Below are positions 6,089 through 10,005 of a stretch of DNA of 10,005 nt, piece after piece (positions within the stretch are counted from its first letter, which is position 1; every line of letters begins with the position of its first letter). Source of the DNA: an uncultured Sinobacteraceae bacterium (GTDB lineage: Bacteria; Pseudomonadota; Gammaproteobacteria; Steroidobacterales; Steroidobacteraceae). The position numbers and the translations under genes are program-made. Location: NCBI GenBank assembly GCA_937902995.1, contig CALEKY010000173.1, positions 1 to 10,005 of the forward strand, in the 5' to 3' direction. The notes under the pieces were generated by a model, which was given only the letters and a program-made list of their open reading frames with translations, had not been told where the DNA came from and searched no databases.

Positions 6089-6265
6089 TTACTGCTGCCA
6101 CCGGTGCGCATTGCGTCGGGCAATGCCGACGAGGATGCGTTCGATTCTCCACGTGCTGGTCTCGAGCTGCTTCGCTGCGATATCGGGCGGTAAGCCGCGT
6201 CGGGCGACCATATTCCAAACCTGGACTGCGTAGCGGGAAGGCGGGCGAACGTGTCTACCTTGCAT
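6089..6265 (-). CDS. Small basic protein with HTH-like segment, unknown
   Basis: A 58-codon frame runs on the minus strand from ATG at 6265 to TAA at 6089-6091, with an in-frame stop upstream so that this ATG is the only start. The product is strongly basic (many Arg) and rich in Trp. Residues 11-50 (RYAVQVWNMVARRGLPPDIA through TSTWRIERILVGIAR) read as three helices with a turn, like a minimal helix-turn-helix. About 70 percent of codons end in G or C, more strongly in the second half. No clear Shine-Dalgarno is seen. It lies between the aminotransferase and tRNA-Asn genes on the same strand. I recognise no family. It could be a real small DNA- or RNA-binding protein, a remnant of a larger recombinase or regulator, or a chance frame; protein-like composition favours the first two. 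Confidence 0.5.
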   Translation of the reverse strand: MQGRHVRPPSRYAVQVWNMVARRGLPPDIAAKQLETSTWRIERILVGIARRNAHRWQQ

Positions 6266-6429
6266 GAGCGGGATTGTTCGAGCGTGTTTTCCTGGGGCGG
6301 CACATTAGCGCCGCGGCGCGGCAACATCGCTCGGCTGAGCGCGGAATCCCGAAGTGGGAGTGACCCCAACGCAGCGTTCTGTTTTTGGATGCTACGTAGT
6401 CGGCGGTAACCTTCTACGGGAATTTCTAC
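6266..6429. other. Short intergenic stretch with GC palindromes
   Basis: Between the small ORF and the aminotransferase stop lie a perfect 12-bp palindrome, GCGCCGCGGCGC (6308-6319), and an 8-bp palindrome, CTACGTAG (about 6391-6398). A short stem, CGCTC with GAGCG, lies near 6331-6344. None is followed by a clear T run in the minus direction, so no confident terminator for the aminotransferase gene is called. Confidence 0.4.
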
Positions 6430-7623
6430 TCAAGCTGCTTGCGCCTCTTTCAGCACGCGATCCATTCGGCGCAGCGCTTCTTCGAGCGTCTCCATGCTGC
6501 ATGCAAACGACAGGCGCATGTGACCCGGCGCGCCGAAGCCGCTGCCGGGAACGACCGCGACGCCGCCGTGAAGCAATTGTTCGGCAAAAGCCGTGTCGTC
6601 CTTGGCACCCATGAGTTTCATCGCGCCTTCGATATTGGCAAACGCATAGAACGTCCCGGCGCCGGGCAGGCACGAAACGCCGGGAAGCTTGTTGAGGCCT
6701 TCGACGAGGAAGTCGTGGCGCCGCTTGAACTGCTCGTTCATCTGGCGAACGCACGTCTGATCGCCGTTCAAGGCGGCGACGGCGGCCTTCTGTGCGATCG
6801 ATGAAGCATTCGAAGTGCTTTGGCCCTGGATCGTTGCCATTGCCGTGACGATTTCGGTCGGTCCGCCGCAGAAACCGATGCGCCAACCCGTCATGGCATG
6901 AGCTTTGGAAACGCCGTTCACTGTGATCGTGCGGTCGTAGAGCTCGGGACACACGGCCGCGAAGCTCGCAAAGGGCTCGTCCGCCCAATAGATGTGCTCG
7001 TAAATGTCGTCCGTGCAGATCGCTACATTCGGATGACGGGCAAGCACATCGCCGAACGCACGCAGCTCGGCGCGAGTGTAGGCCGCACCGGTCGGATTGC
7101 TCGGGCTGTTCAAAATGAAGAGCCGTGTCTTCGGCGTGATGGCGAGCTCGAGCTGCGTCGGCGTGATCTTGTAGCCCTGATCGGGACCGCCGTAGGGCGT
7201 GACGGGCACGCCGCCTGCGAGCAGGACCATGTCCGGATAAGAGACCCAATACGGCGCCGGGATGATGACTTCGTCGCCCGGATCGATCAGTGCCAGGATC
7301 AGATTGAAGATCGTTTGTTTGGCGCCGCTCGAGACCAAGATTTGGCTGCGCTTGTACTCGAGCCCGTTCTCGCGCTTGAACTTGGCGATGATCGCGTCCT
7401 TGAGGTCGGCGTTGCCTTCGAGCGCCGTGTATCGGGTGAATCCTTTCCGGATCGCCTCGACGCCCGCATCTGCGATGTGCTGCGGCGTGTCGAAGTCCGG
7501 CTCGCCCGCGCCGAGGCTGATGATGTCCTTGCCCTCGGCTTTGAGCTGCGCAACACGGCCGGTCAAAGCGACCGTCGGGGAGGGCTTCACACGCTGAACG
7601 CGCTGCGAAATCGGTAGGCTCAT
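6430..7623 (-). CDS. Aspartate aminotransferase, class I, Thermus/Rhizobium type (possible prephenate aminotransferase)
   Basis: This 397-residue PLP-dependent fold-type I enzyme interconverts aspartate and 2-oxoglutarate with oxaloacetate and glutamate in the cytosol. Key residues can be placed: the N-terminal LGAGEPDFDTP (38-48), SSGAKQ (98-103), SNPTG with N176 next to the PLP ring, D205 with Y208 in the DDIYE motif, the Schiff-base lysine K240 in VSKAHAMTGWR, R248 for the phosphate, and R370 in HMRLSFA for the substrate carboxylate. Length and motifs fit the group that includes Thermus and Rhizobium AspAT rather than E. coli AspC. T66 (RYTALEG) and K102 (GAKQ) are at positions linked in this group to prephenate transamination, so a role in phenylalanine/tyrosine synthesis through arogenate is possible. 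The ATG at 7623 lacks a clear ribosome site. A good promoter lies just upstream, divergent from uvrB. Confidence 0.95.
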   Translation of the reverse strand: MSLPISQRVQRVKPSPTVALTGRVAQLKAEGKDIISLGAGEPDFDTPQHIADAGVEAIRKGFTRYTALEGNADLKDAIIAKFKRENGLEYKRSQILVSSGAKQTIFNLILALIDPGDEVIIPAPYWVSYPDMVLLAGGVPVTPYGGPDQGYKITPTQLELAITPKTRLFILNSPSNPTGAAYTRAELRAFGDVLARHPNVAICTDDIYEHIYWADEPFASFAAVCPELYDRTITVNGVSKAHAMTGWRIGFCGGPTEIVTAMATIQGQSTSNASSIAQKAAVAALNGDQTCVRQMNEQFKRRHDFLVEGLNKLPGVSCLPGAGTFYAFANIEGAMKLMGAKDDTAFAEQLLHGGVAVVPGSGFGAPGHMRLSFACSMETLEEALRRMDRVLKEAQAA

Positions 7624-7654
7624 GGGAGAATCCGGCTAGGCGAGGGACGCGAGC

Positions 7655-7683
7655 ATTGTAGGCGCCACCTCGAGGTCCTCCAA
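7655..7683 (-). promoter_or_regulatory. Promoter of the aminotransferase gene
   Basis: On the minus strand, TTGGAG (plus-strand CTCCAA at 7678-7683) and TACAAT (plus-strand ATTGTA at 7655-7660; 5 of 6 matches) are separated by 17 bp. The spacer contains the palindrome CCTCGAGG (7668-7675). Transcription would begin near 7648, leaving a leader of about 25 nt. Confidence 0.6.
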
Positions 7684-7713
7684 GGAGCGGGAGCCGCTGA
7701 ATCGGACATCGGT

Positions 7714-7751
7714 TGGCAACATTTCCCTTCATGCTCGGATGGCAACCTTTC
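7714..7751. repeat. 12-bp direct repeats upstream of uvrB
   Basis: TGGCAACATTTC at 7714-7725 and TGGCAACCTTTC at 7740-7751 differ at one base and are offset by 26 bp, about two and a half helical turns. The first copy is embedded in GTTGGCAAC (7712-7720), a 4-1-4 inverted repeat. They lie in the shared intergenic region between the aminotransferase and uvrB genes, so they could be paired sites for a regulator. The repeats are seen; any regulatory role is inference. Confidence 0.5.
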
Positions 7752-7757
7752 AGCAAA

Positions 7758-7769
7758 TTCGACGTCGAA
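7758..7769. promoter_or_regulatory. 12-bp perfect palindrome upstream of uvrB
   Basis: TTCGACGTCGAA is fully self-complementary and ends 28 bp before the uvrB start codon. uvrB is a LexA-controlled gene in many bacteria, and no CTG-N10-CAG type SOS box was seen here, so this palindrome is the best operator candidate in the region. It does not match a LexA site I know, and a CG-rich palindrome of this length can arise by chance. Confidence 0.35.
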
Positions 7770-7797
7770 CCGCCCATACCTCGTCCGAGACGCGCCC

Positions 7798-9843
7798 ATG
7801 AATACTGACACCGCCCAACTTCGATTCCGGTTGAAGAGCGATTACGCGCCGGCGGGCGATCAGCCCGAGGCGATCCGTCAGCTCGTCGAGGGGTTGCGGG
7901 CCGGTCTGTCGCATCAAACGCTGCTCGGCGTGACCGGGTCGGGTAAGACGTTCACGATTGCGAACGTGATCCAGCAAGTGCAGCGTCCGACGCTCGTGCT
8001 GGCGCACAACAAGACGCTGGCTGCGCAGCTCTACGGCGAGTTCAAGGAGTTCTTTCCCGAGAACGCCGTCGAGTATTTCGTTTCCTATTACGACTACTAC
8101 CAGCCAGAGGCGTACGTGCCGTCCTCGGACACGTACATCGAGAAGGACGCCTCGATCAACGAGCACATCGAGCAAATGCGACTGTCCGCCACGAAGGCGC
8201 TGCTCGAACGGCCGGATTCGATCATCGTGGCGACGGTGTCGGCGATTTACGGCCTCGGCGATCCCGAGTCGTACCTGCAGATGGTGTTGCACTTGTCGCG
8301 CGGCGATCGCATCGATCAGCGCCAGATCCTGCGTCGGCTCGCGGACATGCAATACAAGCGCAACGACATGGAGCTCACGCAAGGCACCTATCGCGTGCGC
8401 GGCGATGTGATCGACATTTTCCCCGCGGAGTCGGAACGCGAGGCGCTGCGTGTCGAGCTGTTCGACGACGAGATCGATTCGCTGACGCTGTTCGATCCGC
8501 TCACGGGCGAGGTTCGTCGCAAGGTGCCGCGCTACACGGTGTTTCCCTCGACGCACTACGTGACGCCGCGCGATCGGCTCGTGCGGGCCATCGACGAAAT
8601 TCGCGACGAGCTCCACGATCGTCTGCAGTATCTGCGCGCGCAGGGCAAGCTGCTCGAAGCGCAGCGGCTCGAACAGCGCACGATGTTCGATCTCGAAATG
8701 ATCCGCGAAGTCGGCTACTGCAACGGCATCGAGAATTACTCGCGGTTTCTTTCCGGTCGTGCACCTGGCGAGCCTCCGCCGTGCTTGTTCGATTACTTGC
8801 CCTCGAATGCATTGCTCATCATCGACGAGAGCCACCAGACGATTCCGCAGTTGGGGGCCATGTATCGCGGCGATCGCTCGCGTAAGGAAACGCTCGTCGA
8901 ATACGGTTTCCGACTGCCGTCCGCGCTCGACAACCGCCCGCTGCGGTTCGATGAATGGGAAAAGCTCGCGCCGCAGACGATTTTCGTGTCGGCGACCCCT
9001 GGGCCCTACGAGTTGCAGCACTCAGGACAAGTGGTCGAGCAGGTCGTGCGTCCGACCGGTATCGTCGATCCGGAGGTGGAAGTGCGTCCGGTTCGTACGC
9101 AAGTCGACGACGTGCTCTCGGAGATCAAGCGCTGTATCGAGCGCGACGAGCGCGTGCTGATCACGACGCTCACGAAGCGCATGGCCGAGGACCTCACCGA
9201 GTACCTCGATGAGCATGGCGTGAAAGTGCGTTATCTGCACTCCGACATCGATACGGTGGAGCGCACGGAGATCATCCGCGACCTGCGTCTCGGCAAGTTC
9301 GACGTGCTCGTCGGCATCAATTTGTTGCGCGAAGGATTGGACATGCCCGAGGTCGGCTTGGTCGCCATCCTCGATGCGGACAAGGAAGGCTTCTTGCGGT
9401 CCGAGAACTCGCTGATCCAGACGATCGGTCGTGCCGCGCGCAATTTGCACGGCCGGGCGATCCTATACGCCGATCAGATCACCGGTTCGATTCGCCGGGC
9501 GATCGACGAGACCAATCGACGTCGCCGCAAGCAAATGGAATTCAACGAACGGCACGGCATCACGCCGCGCGGCATTCAGAAGGCCGTGACCGACATCATG
9601 GAGGGTGCGTATTCGGAGGCTCCGGAACGAGGCGGAGGGAAGCTGCGGCGCGTCGCCGAACCTGCGAGCGAATATGCCTCGCTCACACCCGAGCAAGCGC
9701 TGCGCAAGATCAAGAAGCTCGAGCAGGAGATGTACAAGCGCGCTCGCAATCTCGAGTTCGAGGAAGCAGCACGCTTGCGCGACGAGATTGAGAAGCTGCG
9801 CAATGTGAGTCTCGGGTTGTCGCCGACGGCGAAAGCAGGTTAA
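7798..9843 (+). CDS. uvrB: Excinuclease ABC subunit B (UvrB)
   Basis: This 681-residue protein is full-length UvrB (E. coli 673), the damage-verifying helicase-like subunit of nucleotide excision repair. UvrA loads it on DNA, it opens the lesion site, and it recruits UvrC. Motifs in order are Walker A GVTGSGKT (44-51), the beta-hairpin region YFVSYYDYYQPEAYVPSSDT (93-112) with the tyrosines that clamp one DNA strand, Walker B-like DESH (343-346), FVSATPGPYE (396-405), TTLTKRMAEDLTEYL (456-470), motif VI QTIGRAARN (541-549) with its arginine finger, and the C-terminal UVR coiled-coil (about 634-669) that binds UvrC. All catalytic elements are intact. No good Shine-Dalgarno precedes ATG 7798. 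It is divergent from the aminotransferase gene and followed by a tRNA gene. Confidence 0.99.
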   Translation: MNTDTAQLRFRLKSDYAPAGDQPEAIRQLVEGLRAGLSHQTLLGVTGSGKTFTIANVIQQVQRPTLVLAHNKTLAAQLYGEFKEFFPENAVEYFVSYYDYYQPEAYVPSSDTYIEKDASINEHIEQMRLSATKALLERPDSIIVATVSAIYGLGDPESYLQMVLHLSRGDRIDQRQILRRLADMQYKRNDMELTQGTYRVRGDVIDIFPAESEREALRVELFDDEIDSLTLFDPLTGEVRRKVPRYTVFPSTHYVTPRDRLVRAIDEIRDELHDRLQYLRAQGKLLEAQRLEQRTMFDLEMIREVGYCNGIENYSRFLSGRAPGEPPPCLFDYLPSNALLIIDESHQTIPQLGAMYRGDRSRKETLVEYGFRLPSALDNRPLRFDEWEKLAPQTIFVSATPGPYELQHSGQVVEQVVRPTGIVDPEVEVRPVRTQVDDVLSEIKRCIERDERVLITTLTKRMAEDLTEYLDEHGVKVRYLHSDIDTVERTEIIRDLRLGKFDVLVGINLLREGLDMPEVGLVAILDADKEGFLRSENSLIQTIGRAARNLHGRAILYADQITGSIRRAIDETNRRRRKQMEFNERHGITPRGIQKAVTDIMEGAYSEAPERGGGKLRRVAEPASEYASLTPEQALRKIKKLEQEMYKRARNLEFEEAARLRDEIEKLRNVSLGLSPTAKAG

Positions 9844-9845
9844 GG

Positions 9846-9927
9846 GCGCTGGGCTCTGGGCACTGGACGTTGATCGAAGCGGCAGCAGTTCGTTCGGCCC
9901 CATGCCCCGAGCCCCAAGTCCCACGCG
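9846..9927. repeat. Imperfect GC-rich inverted repeat after uvrB
   Basis: A G-rich tract of GGGC-CTGGG units (about 9844-9868) is followed, about 30 bp on, by a C-rich tract of CCCC-GAGCCCC units (about 9897-9923). The second is roughly the reverse complement of the first, with mismatches and one-base offsets, so a long imperfect hairpin is possible in RNA or DNA. There is no T run after it. Similar CTGGGCTCTGGG-type tracts are frequent between genes in xanthomonad-like genomes. It may act as a transcript 3' end for uvrB. Confidence 0.45.
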
Positions 9928-9935
9928 CTTCTTCC

Positions 9936-9964
9936 TTGCCTCTACGCCTTCTCGTCGTTATCCT
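9936..9964 (+). promoter_or_regulatory. Promoter of the downstream tRNA gene
   Basis: TTGCCT at 9936-9941 and TATCCT at 9959-9964 (4 of 6 matches each) are separated by 17 bp. They are followed by a GC-rich segment (TGCCGGCC), with the tRNA 5' end about 12 nt beyond the expected start near 9971. The layout is typical for a stable-RNA promoter, though each box is only moderately good. Confidence 0.45.
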
Positions 9965-9982
9965 TGCCGGCCTTTTTCCGGG

Positions 9983-10005
9983 GCGCGCGTAGCTCAGCGG
10001 TAGAG
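9983..10005 (+). tRNA. Partial tRNA gene, cut by the window end
   Basis: The last 23 bases read as the 5' acceptor strand (GCGCGCG) followed by TA at positions 8-9 and the D arm GCTC-AGCGGTA-GAG. This matches the start of a bacterial tRNA with a short D loop, like the same segment of the tRNA-Asn at 5857-5931. The anticodon lies outside the window, so the amino acid cannot be told. Confidence 0.85.

Noticed and set aside
6392..7777. 461-codon minus-strand frame overlapping the aminotransferase in another phase
   Set aside because: Low-complexity Arg/His-rich translation. The overlapping aminotransferase frame has every catalytic motif.
7750..9021. 423-codon open frame on the minus strand opposite uvrB
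   Set aside because: It lies wholly over the intact uvrB gene, is Arg/His/Val-rich in the way antisense frames of GC-rich genes are, and has no recognisable domain.
1..10005. CRISPR array, prophage genes, toxin-antitoxin or defence cassettes
   Set aside because: No regularly spaced repeats of suitable length and no matching protein families were seen. The DUF2975/HTH pair is a regulatory module rather than a recognised toxin-antitoxin system.

Overview
The window looks like a moderately GC-rich proteobacterial chromosome segment. Codons end mostly in G or C, the promoters are sigma70-like, and uvrB, a Thermus/Rhizobium-type aspartate aminotransferase and tRNA genes sit together. The transmembrane TolB-like regulator and the short intergenic tandem or GC-rich repeats fit a gammaproteobacterium of the Steroidobacter/Xanthomonadales kind, but that placement is inference from gene content, not from a marker tree.

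Layout. Positions 1-100 hold two near-identical 20-bp direct repeats that may be an insertion-sequence end, then a tandem GTCACGA array. A small accessory-type block follows: an SRPBCC/AHSA1-like protein (167-619, +) with a hairpin terminator at 636-667, and a RibD C-terminal/DHFR-like reductase (734-1312, +). The reductase converges, 6 bp apart, on a seven-helix membrane protein (1319-2041, -). That gene is divergent from a large membrane-anchored protein (2164-4143, +) with a cytoplasmic N-terminal domain, one transmembrane helix and a C-terminal TolB/PD40-like propeller. Positions 4144-4467 hold no convincing intact gene, only a possible trace of a retroelement reading frame.

From 4468 there is a compact regulatory operon: a sigma70 promoter overlapped by a perfect inverted repeat, a four-helix DUF2975 membrane protein (4530-5042), an 84-residue Cro/CI-type regulator (5052-5306), and possibly a third small gene with a TTG start (5346-5711). 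The pair is a widespread two-gene module, and the palindrome over the -10 region is a natural candidate for its autoregulatory operator.

The right half is more housekeeping in nature. tRNA-Asn(GTT) lies on the minus strand (5857-5931) with its own promoter. Upstream of it is an undescribed-looking 58-codon basic small ORF (6089-6265, -), then a class I aspartate (possibly also prephenate) aminotransferase (6430-7623, -). This is divergent from uvrB (7798-9843, +), with direct repeats and a 12-bp palindrome in the shared intergenic region. The window ends in the 5' part of another tRNA gene (9983 onward, +), preceded by its own promoter.

No CRISPR array, prophage, defence system or toxin locus was seen. 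The best candidates for novelty are the DUF2975/HTH promoter-operator, the small basic ORF upstream of tRNA-Asn, and the transmembrane propeller protein.
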